Shown here piece after piece: positions 54,643 to 62,184 of a stretch of DNA of 62,184 nt. The position numbers and the translations under genes were made by a program. Position 1 is the stretch's first letter. Each line of letters opens with the position of its first letter. The stretch lies in assembly GCA_021733985.1 (NCBI GenBank), contig JAIPJT010000011.1:1-62184 (forward strand), given 5' to 3'. The notes under the pieces are model-generated. The model was not told the origin of the DNA, made no database searches, and saw nothing but the letters and a program-made list of their open reading frames with translations. This DNA comes from Victivallales bacterium. GTDB lineage: Bacteria; Verrucomicrobiota; Lentisphaeria; Victivallales; GWF2-38-69.

Positions 54643-55147
54643 CTTTCCGTCTTAATCCTCCTGGGGCCATTCTTTTTGGTTCAAAGTTAAACATAAGACG
54701 CAGCACAAATAAACTGTAATCCGGTAAAAGGCAGGGACAAACCTGATTAGTAATTTTAAATTTATATAATATATTTGAAATTCAGGCACAAAAAATATGA
54801 CAAATTTATCAAATATACTTTTATCACAATTATTATTTGATTTCAATGATTTAACCGGCGTATACAGAGAAATAACGGGATTTTTTAAAATGCAGAAAAA
54901 TTATCAGAACACTTTTCCGTTATAGGTCAAATTAATTTATAAAATAATACAATGTCAAAACTGAATTGTAATTTATATGTACAATTCAGGGAAAAAGAGT
55001 TGAAATAATTTCCAAAAGTTGTATTTTAAGCGTTTCCGTTTCGGAATTAACAGTTAATAACTGTAAAAACATCATTAAAAAGTACTATTTTATTTTTTAT
55101 AGTCGATAATATTTGTAAAGAACAGCGTAAACGAAAGGTATACTTGA
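54643..55147. promoter_or_regulatory. divergent region between mlaE and rpsP
   Basis: A 505-nt gene-free AT-rich region that must hold both promoters. It contains a perfect 10-bp hairpin CTGAATTGTA/TACAATTCAG (54961-54989), a TTCCG/CGGAA hairpin (near 55034-55046) and a dyad ACAGTTA-A-TAACTGT (55050-55064), the last two in the rpsP leader. TTGACA on the minus strand at 54954-54959 is a -35 candidate for mlaE without a good -10. No further gene is visible. Confidence 0.45.
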
Positions 55148-55414
55148 ATGGCTGTAAGAATTAGATTAAAAAGAACTGGAGCAAAAAATAAGCCTTGCTA
55201 CAGAATTGTTGTTGCGGATGGACGCAGTCAGAGAGATGGAAGATTTATTGAAAATCTGGGTTACTATGATCCACGACATGAAGATGAAAGCATCAATCTT
55301 GAACGTGCAAATCACTGGCTTTCTGTCGGTGCACAGCCTTCAGAAACAGTAGATAATATTATTAGAAGAGCTAAAAGCGAAACTAATCCCGCTGAAGAGG
55401 AAAAAAATGCCTAA
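55148..55414 (+). CDS. rpsP: 30S ribosomal protein S16
   Basis: An 88-residue small-subunit protein. MAVRIRLKRTGAKNKPCYRIVVADGRSQRDGRFIENLGYYDP is the conserved N-terminal two-thirds. GAAAGG upstream serves as ribosome-binding site. It opens the operon rpsP-khpA-trmD-rplS. Confidence 0.97.
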   Translation: MAVRIRLKRTGAKNKPCYRIVVADGRSQRDGRFIENLGYYDPRHEDESINLERANHWLSVGAQPSETVDNIIRRAKSETNPAEEEKNA

Positions 55415-55474
55415 TGAATACTGCGGTTTTTCCTTTAATAACTTAAATACTATACTGCTTTAAGGAAACTTAAT

Positions 55475-55810
55475 ATGCTAAAAAAAATAATTGATATATT
55501 TAAAAAAGAAGATTCTTCAAACAACGTTGATAGCAGTATTTCTTCTGAAAACAAAGAGCTTAAGGATATAGTCAGCTTTGTAGATTATGTTGCGAGAGCT
55601 CTTGTTGATCAGCCGGGGTCTGTGAAAATTTACCTGTCAGATAATGATAAGGGAAAAGTCATTAATATTGACTGTGACAAAGCTGATATCGGCAAAATCA
55701 TAGGCAAAAACGGCAAAACTATCATGTCTATACGCCAGCTCGTTGCAGGTGCAGCCACCCGTTTGAGCCAGCATATTTCGGTAGAGGTAGTAGATAAAAT
55801 TGCAGATTGA
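55475..55810 (+). CDS. khpA: KhpA-like KH-domain RNA-binding protein
   Basis: A 111-residue protein with a charged N-terminal extension of about 30 residues and a KH domain carrying GKIIGKNGKTIMSIRQLVAGAA (GxxG loop near 81-84). KhpA binds RNA with KhpB in other bacteria. It lies at the usual place after rpsP. Its 3' end overlaps trmD by 11 nt. Confidence 0.9.
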   Translation: MLKKIIDIFKKEDSSNNVDSSISSENKELKDIVSFVDYVARALVDQPGSVKIYLSDNDKGKVINIDCDKADIGKIIGKNGKTIMSIRQLVAGAATRLSQHISVEVVDKIAD

Positions 55811-56495
55811 CATTATAACTATTTTCCCGAATATTTTTTTCGGTCCGCTTAGCGAAAGTATAATAGGAAGGGCAAGAAAAAAAAAACTGGTTAATATTGA
55901 TACTGTCGATTTGAGAGAATTTACTACTGACAGGCACCGGAGTGTGGATGATACACCATATGGCGGAGGCCCTGGTATGCTGATGAAGCCGGAGCCTTTA
56001 TTTAAGGCTGTAGAAGAGCGGAAAAAAAAGGATAGCTATGTTATTCTGACTTCTCCGCAGGGAGAAGTTTTCAATCAGAAAACCGCAGTTGAATTAAGCT
56101 GCAAAAAACATCTTGTTTTTGTCTGCGGCCATTACGAAGGTGTAGATGAACGAGTGCGTGAAAATCTAATTGACCGGGAATTATCTATAGGTGACTATGT
56201 ACTTACTAGCGGCAATCTCGCCGCCATGGTGATAATAGACAGCGTGGTTAGACTGATTCCCGGAGTACTGGGATCAGGTCTGTCAGCAGAAGATGAATCG
56301 TTTTCAGAAGGATTACTTGAATATCCTCAATATACAAAGCCCTCGGATTTCAGGGGATTAAAAGTCCCTGAAGTCTTAATGTCGGGAAATCATAAACTTA
56401 TTGAGGAATGGAAAAAAAGAAAGGCCGAAGAAAGAACCAGATTCAGAAGGCCGGATCTATATGAGAAATATTTAGAAAATAATGAAATAAATTAA
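55800..56495 (+). CDS. trmD: tRNA (guanine37-N1)-methyltransferase
   Basis: SAM-dependent SPOUT methyltransferase of 231 residues, with the deep trefoil knot blocks [27 protein letters not shown] and [30 protein letters not shown]. The start is TTG at 55800: it gives the conserved QIDIITIFP opening, no ATG is available, and AGAGG lies upstream inside khpA. In most bacteria rimM lies between rpsP and trmD; it is absent here. Confidence 0.95.
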   Translation: MQIDIITIFPNIFFGPLSESIIGRARKKKLVNIDTVDLREFTTDRHRSVDDTPYGGGPGMLMKPEPLFKAVEERKKKDSYVILTSPQGEVFNQKTAVELSCKKHLVFVCGHYEGVDERVRENLIDRELSIGDYVLTSGNLAAMVIIDSVVRLIPGVLGSGLSAEDESFSEGLLEYPQYTKPSDFRGLKVPEVLMSGNHKLIEEWKKRKAEERTRFRRPDLYEKYLENNEIN

Positions 56496-56524
56496 TTTTA
56501 TATTCCAGAAAGGTTGGAGGAAAA

Positions 56525-56872
56525 ATGAATAAGACAATGGACAAAATTAATAAGGAACAGTGTCGGACAGATCTGCCGGACTTTAAAGCAGGTGATACAG
56601 TTAGAGTCCATGCAAAGATCGTAGAAGGCAAAACTGAACGTATACAGACTTTTACCGGGACGGTAATTTCAAGACAGGGCTCAGGCATTCAGGAGTTTTT
56701 TGTTGTCAGAAGAATTGCATTCGGACAGGGTATGGAAAGAGGCTATCCTCTGAATTCTCCCAGAATAGCAAAAATAGATATACTTAGACGCGGAAAAGTC
56801 AGAAGGTCTAAACTTTACTACCTGAGAGACAGAATAGGGAAAGCCGCTAAAGTTAAGGAAAAAAGACACTGA
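56525..56872 (+). CDS. rplS: 50S ribosomal protein L19
   Basis: A 115-residue large-subunit protein. [23 protein letters not shown] and [21 protein letters not shown] are the conserved blocks. GGTTGGAGG precedes the ATG. It completes the rpsP-khpA-trmD-rplS order. Confidence 0.97.
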   Translation: MNKTMDKINKEQCRTDLPDFKAGDTVRVHAKIVEGKTERIQTFTGTVISRQGSGIQEFFVVRRIAFGQGMERGYPLNSPRIAKIDILRRGKVRRSKLYYLRDRIGKAAKVKEKRH

Positions 56873-56923
56873 TCATATACCGGTTCCAGTTAAAAACATA
56901 ATGCATTTACCACTTTATATAAA

Positions 56924-57583
56924 ATGTATATAGATAACAGCAGTTCCATGTTCAGCTTTGAAAATGAAATATGGAACTCCGGATATAATGCTGTTGCAGG
57001 GATAGATGAAGTTGGACGCGGACCTATAGCCGGTCCTGTTGTCGCTGCTGCTGTAGTCATTCCCAGAGGGATTGCTTTTCCATCAGTTAAAGACTCTAAA
57101 AAGTTGACGGAAAGGCAAAGATTAGAGTTCAGGGAAGAGTTTATCAAAATATCAGGTTTGAAATATTCTATTTCGGAAGTTAAACCCGATGTTATAGATA
57201 GAATTAATATTCTAAGGGCTGCGCAGCAGGCTATGAAAGATGCAGTACTAAAACTGACTGAAGTCGATTTTGCTTTGATAGACGGCCTTCCTATAAAAAA
57301 TTTTCCGATAATAAACAGGGCCATAATAAAAGGGGATTCCAAATCTGCAAGTATAGCAGCAGCAAGTATTATAGCAAAGATACACCGTGATGAACTTATG
57401 AAAAACTATGCACTGGTTTACAAAGCATACGGTTTCGATAAAAATAAAGGTTATGGTACTGCTGAGCACATTGAAGCTGTAAAAAAATATGGCCCTTCGC
57501 CGATTCATCGGAAAAGTTTTGCACCAATAAAAGAACTCTCTGAAATAAAAGATTTTGTTCAGTCTGAGTTTGATTTCTTATAA
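56924..57583 (+). CDS. rnhB: ribonuclease HII
   Basis: Cleaves RNA in RNA-DNA hybrids and at single ribonucleotides. The catalytic acidic residues lie in GIDEVGRGPIAGP (Asp and Glu), LIDGLP and IHRDELM, and KGDSKSASIAAASIIAK is the family signature. The start at 56924 has no evident ribosome-binding site; an internal ATG eight codons later (MFSFENE) is an alternative. It is commonly found next to rplS, as here. Confidence 0.94.
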   Translation: MYIDNSSSMFSFENEIWNSGYNAVAGIDEVGRGPIAGPVVAAAVVIPRGIAFPSVKDSKKLTERQRLEFREEFIKISGLKYSISEVKPDVIDRINILRAAQQAMKDAVLKLTEVDFALIDGLPIKNFPIINRAIIKGDSKSASIAAASIIAKIHRDELMKNYALVYKAYGFDKNKGYGTAEHIEAVKKYGPSPIHRKSFAPIKELSEIKDFVQSEFDFL

Positions 57584-57665
57584 ATTATATATAATAAAAT
57601 GACAAAAATTTAAATGCTAAGTACAGCTAAAATGGACGGTAAACACCGGTTGCGGAGATATAATT

Positions 57666-59393
57666 ATGGCAGAGTATTCTTTAGATGTAATTAGACACAG
57701 TGCAGCACATATTATGGCTGCGGCAGTACAACAGTTATACCCCACTGTAAAATTTGATATAGGCCCCTCCACCTCTGAAGGTTTTTATTATGATATTGAT
57801 ATGGAACACAGGCTTACCCCTGATGACCTCGTTGAAATCGAAAATAAAATGAAGGAAATTATTAATAAAAAACTCCCTTTTGAGTATATTGAACTTTCTA
57901 GACCCGATGCTGAGAAAATGCTCAAAGAAGCCGGACAAACTTTTAAGCTGGAAAGATTAGCGGATATTCCTGATGGAGAAAAAATCTCATTTTTCAAAAT
58001 CGGAGATTTTGTTGATCTTTGCAGGGGCCCTCACGTTGAAAATACAAATAATATAAAGGCTGTAAAGCTGCTTTCTGTAGCAGGTTCCTATTACAGGGGG
58101 AAAGAAAACAATCCAATGCTGCAGAGAATATACGGTACAGCATTCAGCAACCCGAAAAGTTTGAAGAAATATTTAAAACAGATAGAGGAAGCGAAGAAAC
58201 GCGATCACAGAAAGCTGGGAAAGGAACTTGACCTTTTCAGCATTTCTGAAGATGTCGGCGGCGGCCTTGTACTCTGGCACCCTAAAGGGGCTATGATCAG
58301 AAATACTTTTGAAACCTTTTGGCGTGATGAGCACTACAAAAACGGATACGACCTACTGTATACACCTCACATCGGAAAAGCAAAATTGTGGGAGACAAGC
58401 GGACATCTGCATTTCTATCAGGATGCCATGTATTCTCCGATGAAAATTGACGGAACTGACTACTATGCAAAACCTATGAACTGTCCATTTCATATCGAAA
58501 TTTATCAGACAAGAAGGCGTTCATACAAAGAACTTCCGCTGAGATGGGCAGAACTTGGTACTGTTTACAGATATGAGAAAAGCGGAGTTCTCCATGGACT
58601 GATGAGAGTAAGGGGTTTTACTCAGGATGATGCCCATATTATTTGTACGAAAGATCAGATTGAAACAGAAATAGCCGAGGTTCTACGTTTCAGCCTCTCA
58701 CTCTGGAAAGCGTTCGGATTTACGGATATAAAAGCTTACCTTGCAACTAAACCTGAAAAATCTGTAGGAGCCCCGGACAGGTGGGAAAAAGCACTTGAAT
58801 CGCTTAAAGCCGCAATAAAACAGGAAGGACTTGAATGTGAACTTGATCAGGGCGGAGGCGCATTTTACGGTCCTAAAATCGACCTTAAAATTAAAGATGC
58901 TATCGGCAGAGAATGGCAAATGAGTACAATTCAGTTCGACTTTAACCTTCCTGAAAGATTTAATATGTCCTATATAGGGGAAGACGGCCAAAAACATCAG
59001 CCGTATATGGTCCACAGAGCTCTGCTCGGTTCTATTGAAAGGTTCTTCGGCATACTGGTGGAACACTATGCCGGGGCATTTCCCGTCTGGCTGAATCCTC
59101 AACAGGCTCGAATCCTTCCGATAACAGACAGGCAGAAGGATTTTGCAGAAAAGATCAAGATAGAGCTGAGACAGGCCGGTATCAAAACCGGCATAGATTC
59201 TCGCTCTGAAACTATAGGAGCTAAAATCAAGGCGGCAAGGAATGAGAGGATTCCTTATCTTCTTGTTGCAGGCGATCGAGAAGTTCAAAACAGTACTTTA
59301 TCTGTCAGATCAAGGAGAGAAGGTCAGATTGGTGAAATGTCCATAAAAGATATAAAGTCTAAAATTATTGATGATATAAAAAGAAAAATTTAG
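57666..59393 (+). CDS. thrS: threonyl-tRNA synthetase lacking the TGS domain
   Basis: A class II synthetase of 575 residues against about 640 in E. coli. It opens directly at the editing domain (DVIRHSAAHIMAAAVQQLYP), so the N-terminal TGS domain is missing. The editing site (HSAAH and VDLCRGPHV) is complete. Catalytic zinc ligands are in MNCPFH, the HGLMRVRGFTQDDAHI block and VHRALLGSIERFFG; the anticodon-binding domain follows. The start has GGAGATATAATTATG. No T-box leader is visible in the 82-nt gap. Confidence 0.96.
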   Translation: MAEYSLDVIRHSAAHIMAAAVQQLYPTVKFDIGPSTSEGFYYDIDMEHRLTPDDLVEIENKMKEIINKKLPFEYIELSRPDAEKMLKEAGQTFKLERLADIPDGEKISFFKIGDFVDLCRGPHVENTNNIKAVKLLSVAGSYYRGKENNPMLQRIYGTAFSNPKSLKKYLKQIEEAKKRDHRKLGKELDLFSISEDVGGGLVLWHPKGAMIRNTFETFWRDEHYKNGYDLLYTPHIGKAKLWETSGHLHFYQDAMYSPMKIDGTDYYAKPMNCPFHIEIYQTRRRSYKELPLRWAELGTVYRYEKSGVLHGLMRVRGFTQDDAHIICTKDQIETEIAEVLRFSLSLWKAFGFTDIKAYLATKPEKSVGAPDRWEKALESLKAAIKQEGLECELDQGGGAFYGPKIDLKIKDAIGREWQMSTIQFDFNLPERFNMSYIGEDGQKHQPYMVHRALLGSIERFFGILVEHYAGAFPVWLNPQQARILPITDRQKDFAEKIKIELRQAGIKTGIDSRSETIGAKIKAARNERIPYLLVAGDREVQNSTLSVRSRREGQIGEMSIKDIKSKIIDDIKRKI

Positions 59394-59460
59394 TTATCTG
59401 AACAAATTTCGTGCTTAATATTTGAATTTAGGAAAATATATTGTATTTTTTAGTCCTTTC

Positions 59461-59495
59461 CTGTAAAATTATTTTTTACAGCTGTAGGGTTACAG
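59461..59495 (+). promoter_or_regulatory. paired hairpins in the infC leader
   Basis: CTGTAAAA/TTTTACAG (59461-59481) is followed at once by CTGTA/TACAG (59482-59495). The repeated CTGTA and TACAG halves could pair in alternative ways. The position 105-140 nt before infC suits a leader of the IF3-L35-L20 operon, or a thrS terminator. Confidence 0.4.
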
Positions 59496-59599
59496 TTAAA
59501 ATTGCTTTAACAAATACTTTACATGTGTGAGATGGATACGGTATAAAGATTTCCGTTTTGTTCAGCTATTAATAATAAACTAAAAAAAGGAGTCGGAAA

Positions 59600-60109
59600 A
59601 TAGCTATTTTGTTAAAAAAAGATAAGCCGATAATAAAGAATAAAGAGGTTAGGCTTATCAGTAATGACGGTGAACAGCTTGGTGTTGTCCCGATTGGTGA
59701 AGCGTTTAAAAAATCTGAAAACGCAGGCCTCGATTTAGTTTTAGTTGCAGAAAAAGCAAAACCGCCGGTATGCAAAATTATGGATTTCGGCAAACTTGTT
59801 TATGAGCAGAAACAAAAAAAGAAAAATCAGAAAAAAACACAGTCTGTTCAGAAAACAAAGGAAATAAAATTCCATGTTAATACAGATGACCATGATTATA
59901 ATATAAAAATTGACCATGCAATTAAGTTTCTTGAAAAGGGTTATAAGGTAAAAATAAGTTTATTTTTCAGGGGGAGAGAAGCTGCTCATAAGGAAATAGG
60001 TTTTGATTTAATTAATAAAACCGTTGAAAAACTGAGCGAATACGGAAAAGCTGATAAAGCTCCCGCACTTTCAGGCAGAATTATCTCTGTACTGCTTAAC
60101 CCTCTATAA
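59600..60109 (+). CDS. infC: translation initiation factor IF-3, non-AUG start
   Basis: About 169 residues. EVRLISNDGEQLGVVPIGEAF, KPPVCKIMDFGKLVYEQKQK and the C-terminal FFRGREAAHKEIG are IF-3 blocks. No ATG precedes them. AAGGAG at 59587-59592 puts ATA at 59600 at the best spacing (7 nt); ATT at 59606 and TTG at 59609 are alternatives. Rare start codons in infC are known to allow self-control by IF-3. It leads infC-rpmI-rplT. Confidence 0.93.
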   Translation: MAILLKKDKPIIKNKEVRLISNDGEQLGVVPIGEAFKKSENAGLDLVLVAEKAKPPVCKIMDFGKLVYEQKQKKKNQKKTQSVQKTKEIKFHVNTDDHDYNIKIDHAIKFLEKGYKVKISLFFRGREAAHKEIGFDLINKTVEKLSEYGKADKAPALSGRIISVLLNPL

Positions 60110-60130
60110 ATTAACTGATGACAATTAACC

Positions 60131-60162
60131 GCTGCAGGAAGGCTGGCATCGGCCGCCTCAGC
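60131..60162 (+). promoter_or_regulatory. GC-rich hairpin between infC and rpmI, candidate L20 operator
   Basis: GCTG-C-AGG-AA-GGC pairs with GCC-G-CCT-CAGC around a 8-nt loop, giving ten base pairs with small internal bulges. It is much more GC-rich than its surroundings and lies 36 nt before rpmI, where ribosomal protein L20 controls translation in E. coli. The L20 role is inference. Confidence 0.5.
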
Positions 60163-60197
60163 ATGGAATAGTAAACTTAAAAATAAGGAGAAGAACG

Positions 60198-60401
60198 ATG
60201 CCTAAAATGAAAACAAGAAAATGTGCTGTAAAACGCATAAAACAAACAGGTACTGGCAAGTATCTCCACAACAGGGCCGGCAGCCGTCATATTCTCACAA
60301 AGAAAAGCTCTAAACGTAAACGTCGCTTAAAACATGACGGTGATGTAAAAAGCACAGAGGTAAACAGAATTAAAACTTCTGTCCCTTACGGAGTCAGATA
60401 A
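60198..60401 (+). CDS. rpmI: 50S ribosomal protein L35
   Basis: A 67-residue basic protein starting MPKMKTRKCAVKRIKQTGTGK, with the AGSRHILTKKSSKRKRRL block of L35. AAGGAGAAG precedes the ATG. It is between infC and rplT as in most bacteria. Confidence 0.97.
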   Translation: MPKMKTRKCAVKRIKQTGTGKYLHNRAGSRHILTKKSSKRKRRLKHDGDVKSTEVNRIKTSVPYGVR

Positions 60402-60420
60402 AAAAAGGAGATAAGAAAAA

Positions 60421-60777
60421 ATGAGAACAACATTTTCAGTACCATCACGTAAACGTCGTAAACGAGTTTTAAAACAGGCAAAAGGTTTCCGTGGCGCCAG
60501 AAGCAAGAATATAAGAACTGTATACGATGCCCTTGATAAAGCTAAATCACATGCATATGTAGGACGAAAACAGAAAAAACGGCAGTATAGGCGCCTTTGG
60601 ACTGTCAGAATTAATGCAGCCTGCAGACAGCAGGACATGAATTACAGCAAGTTTATTCATGGTTTGAAACAGGCCAATATAGACATTAACAGAAAAATGC
60701 TTTCAGAAATGGCTATTAATGATGAGCAGGCTTTTGCTGCGCTTATCGGAAAGGCAAAAGAAGCATTGGCAAAGTAA
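60421..60777 (+). CDS. rplT: 50S ribosomal protein L20
   Basis: A 118-residue protein with the conserved RKRRKRVLKQAKGFRGARS, AYVGRKQKKRQYRRLWTVRINAA and YSKFIHGLKQANIDINRKMLSEMA. AAAGGAG precedes the ATG. An intrinsic terminator follows 41 nt after the stop. L20 often represses its own operon. Confidence 0.98.
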   Translation: MRTTFSVPSRKRRKRVLKQAKGFRGARSKNIRTVYDALDKAKSHAYVGRKQKKRQYRRLWTVRINAACRQQDMNYSKFIHGLKQANIDINRKMLSEMAINDEQAFAALIGKAKEALAK

Positions 60778-60818
60778 TTTTATGAGCAATATGGATTCAT
60801 AAATAAAATTAAGACTCC

Positions 60819-60856
60819 AAAGCCTTTAACTATATATTTTTGTTAAAGGCTTTTTT
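60819..60856 (+). terminator. intrinsic terminator between rplT and pheS
   Basis: AAAGCCTTTAAC (60819-60830) pairs perfectly with GTTAAAGGCTTT (60842-60853) around an 11-nt loop, and the T tract runs to 60856. It ends 16 nt before the pheS ATG, leaving no room for a separate promoter, so it may attenuate pheS. Confidence 0.88.
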
Positions 60857-60872
60857 AGTATTATAAAACAAT

Positions 60873-61895
60873 ATGGAACCTTCAATGAAAGAAAAAATAT
60901 TAAAAATACTGAGCGAAACTGAAAATAAGCTTTCTTCTGTAAAAACTTTATCTGAAGTTGAAGATGTTAAAGCAAAGACCATTGGACGGAAAGGAAGCAT
61001 TACAGCCCTTAGCAGGGATATGGGGAAATTGTCTAAAGAAGAGCGCCCGGAAGCAGGAAAAGCCTTAAATATGGCAAAAACGAGGATTACCGAGCTCATC
61101 AACGGGACTAAACTCAAACTCGAAGAAACAAATACATGCTCAACATCTGACATTGATGTAACACTGCCCGGCAGAATGTGGCCTACAGGAAAAAAACACC
61201 CTATTACCCAAACTATTGATGACTGCGTTGAAATTTTCAGAAGAATAGGATTTGTTGTAGCCGAGGGACCGGATATAGAAACTGTTTATCACTGTTTTGA
61301 CGCTCTCAATACTCCTGAACACCATCCTTCAAGAGACGAAAGTGATACATTTTATTTCAAAGATGGAAGGCTCTTAAGGACTCAAACTTCAACAGTGCAG
61401 ATCCGGGTGATGGAAAAGGAAGATCCTCCTATCCGAATAATTGCTCCCGGCCCCTGTTTCAGACCGGATACACCGGATGCTTCCCACAGCGCAAATTTTC
61501 ATCAAATTGAAGGTTTATATATAGATAAAGATGTGTCACTGGCTGACTTGAAAAGCACATTACTTTACTTTGCAAAAGAACTTCTCGGCGAGGATGTTAA
61601 AATTCGTTTTCGCCCGCATTTTTTTCCTTTTACTGAACCGAGTATTGAATATGATTTTTCATGTACAGCCTGCAAGGGCAAAGGCTGCGGATTATGCAAA
61701 TATTCCGGTTGGCTGGAAATTTCAGGAGCCGGAATGGTTGATCCGAATGTATTGAAAAGCGTTGGTTATGACCCGGAAACCTGGACAGGCTTTGCTTGGG
61801 GAATGGGGATCGAACGTATCGCTATGATAAGACATAGCATAAATGATATTAGGTATTTCTATGATAATGATTTAAGATTTTTAAATCAGTTCTAA
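60873..61895 (+). CDS. pheS: phenylalanyl-tRNA synthetase alpha subunit
   Basis: Catalytic alpha subunit, 340 residues. It has the N-terminal coiled coil (about 1-85), motif 1 region HPITQTIDDCVEIFRRIGF, motif 2 LLRTQTSTVQIRVM, the Phe-binding PGPCFRPDTPDASHSANFHQIEG and motif 3 GFAWGMGIERIAMIRHSINDIRYFY. A cysteine-rich TACKGKGCGLCK appears before GWLEISGAGMV. ATG 60873 lacks a good ribosome-binding site; ATG 60885 is an alternative. pheT, usually adjacent, does not follow within 289 nt. Confidence 0.95.
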   Translation: MEPSMKEKILKILSETENKLSSVKTLSEVEDVKAKTIGRKGSITALSRDMGKLSKEERPEAGKALNMAKTRITELINGTKLKLEETNTCSTSDIDVTLPGRMWPTGKKHPITQTIDDCVEIFRRIGFVVAEGPDIETVYHCFDALNTPEHHPSRDESDTFYFKDGRLLRTQTSTVQIRVMEKEDPPIRIIAPGPCFRPDTPDASHSANFHQIEGLYIDKDVSLADLKSTLLYFAKELLGEDVKIRFRPHFFPFTEPSIEYDFSCTACKGKGCGLCKYSGWLEISGAGMVDPNVLKSVGYDPETWTGFAWGMGIERIAMIRHSINDIRYFYDNDLRFLNQF

Positions 61896-62184
61896 CTTCG
61901 TTTTAACCCAAATTATGCATAATCCGGGCTTAAGCTTTCTTTTACAAGTTTTAAGTTCCCGGTGTCAGTTGATAATATCATTTTTTTTAAATTCTTTACT
62001 GAACCCACTGCAGACTAAAACTTAACATCTAACACTTAAAACCATTGGTAGTGTCAAAAGTTTTATGAAAAGTATGAAAGAGTAAGAAATTATTTTTATA
62101 AAATATAAAAATGGTTGATTGACAATTTCTTTTTTCCTTTTTAGGTCTTCAATAAATACGGTTCTCGACGTCAGGAACTGAATT
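61896..62184. other. gene-free end of window
   Basis: No gene. A palindrome ATTATGCATAAT flanked by CCC/GGG (61907-61928), followed by a T-rich run, may end pheS; it also resembles the ends of the 280-bp element (TTAACCCAAATTATGCAT against TTAACCTGAATTATTCAT, 15 of 18). Near 62120 TTGACA has only a weak -10 17 nt later. Confidence 0.4.

Noticed and set aside
57584-57665. T-box leader for thrS
   Set aside because: The gap is only 82 nt and lacks a T-box sequence and a terminator.
58698-59288. A 196-codon minus-strand frame opposite thrS
   Set aside because: Exactly antisense to well-conserved catalytic and anticodon-binding regions of thrS; a shadow frame.

Overview
The window is about 62 kb of AT-rich DNA from a Gram-negative, probably anaerobic or microaerophilic bacterium. 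Fifty-three protein genes are supported; no rRNA, tRNA or CRISPR array is visible. Several features suggest the PVC superphylum, perhaps Lentisphaerota or a relative: a very long CusA with the insert style seen in planctomycetes and Verrucomicrobia, a Ser/Thr kinase with an N-terminal zinc ribbon, a pseudopilin cassette with an 855-residue large component, and PPi-dependent phosphofructokinase. This placement is inference; no rRNA is present to confirm it.

Left part (1-8 kb): a folate salvage gene, a heavy-metal (Cu/Ag-type) RND efflux pair cusB-cusA, and structured or mobile-element-like intergenic DNA. Then 7.2-17.1 kb is a leftward block for sulfur assimilation and trafficking: cysH (APS reductase), larE-like sulfur transferase, an Rrf2 regulator with three cysteines, cysK, metY, a NifS-type cysteine desulfurase, an ornithine cyclodeaminase-family protein, mnmA, cysE and nadA. 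Sulfide captured by CysE/CysK and MetY becomes cysteine and homocysteine, and the desulfurase feeds tRNA thiolation and Fe-S proteins such as NadA and CysH. The two transcription units of this block share a 12-base motif at nearly the same distance (53 and 54 nt) from their first start codons, a candidate Rrf2 operator. Divergent from cysH is a hemerythrin-DUF1847 fusion.

Middle (18-42 kb): a periplasmic double-Cache protein, a GH13 alpha-glucosidase, an iron-sulfur flavoprotein, an aldo/keto reductase with ferredoxin tail, a three-gene pseudopilin cassette, rsmB, dapF, an MmgE/PrpD protein, a Ser/Thr kinase, a membrane protein, a pfp-ptsH-ptsI-crr operon without any sugar permease, thyX, a small radical SAM protein and trpD.

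Right part (42-62 kb): a divergent NAD-dependent DNA ligase, a HlyD-FUSC-FUSC efflux operon, tatD, glmM with a free-standing hexapeptide acetyltransferase, the Mla-type lipid transport genes (mlaE with fused STAS domain, mlaF, mlaD), then core translation genes: rpsP-khpA-trmD-rplS-rnhB (no rimM), thrS (no TGS domain), infC-rpmI-rplT and pheS (no pheT following).

The most unusual non-coding signal is a 100-bp element present twice (24029-24128 and, inverted, about 52556-52655). Both copies lie directly upstream of a start codon in the same orientation relative to the gene, and two of the differences in their internal hairpin keep base pairing only in the sense RNA. Other inverted-repeat elements lie at 4626-4750, 6864-7143 and 21740-21859. 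A TTAGGA-type hexamer array begins at the cysK stop codon.
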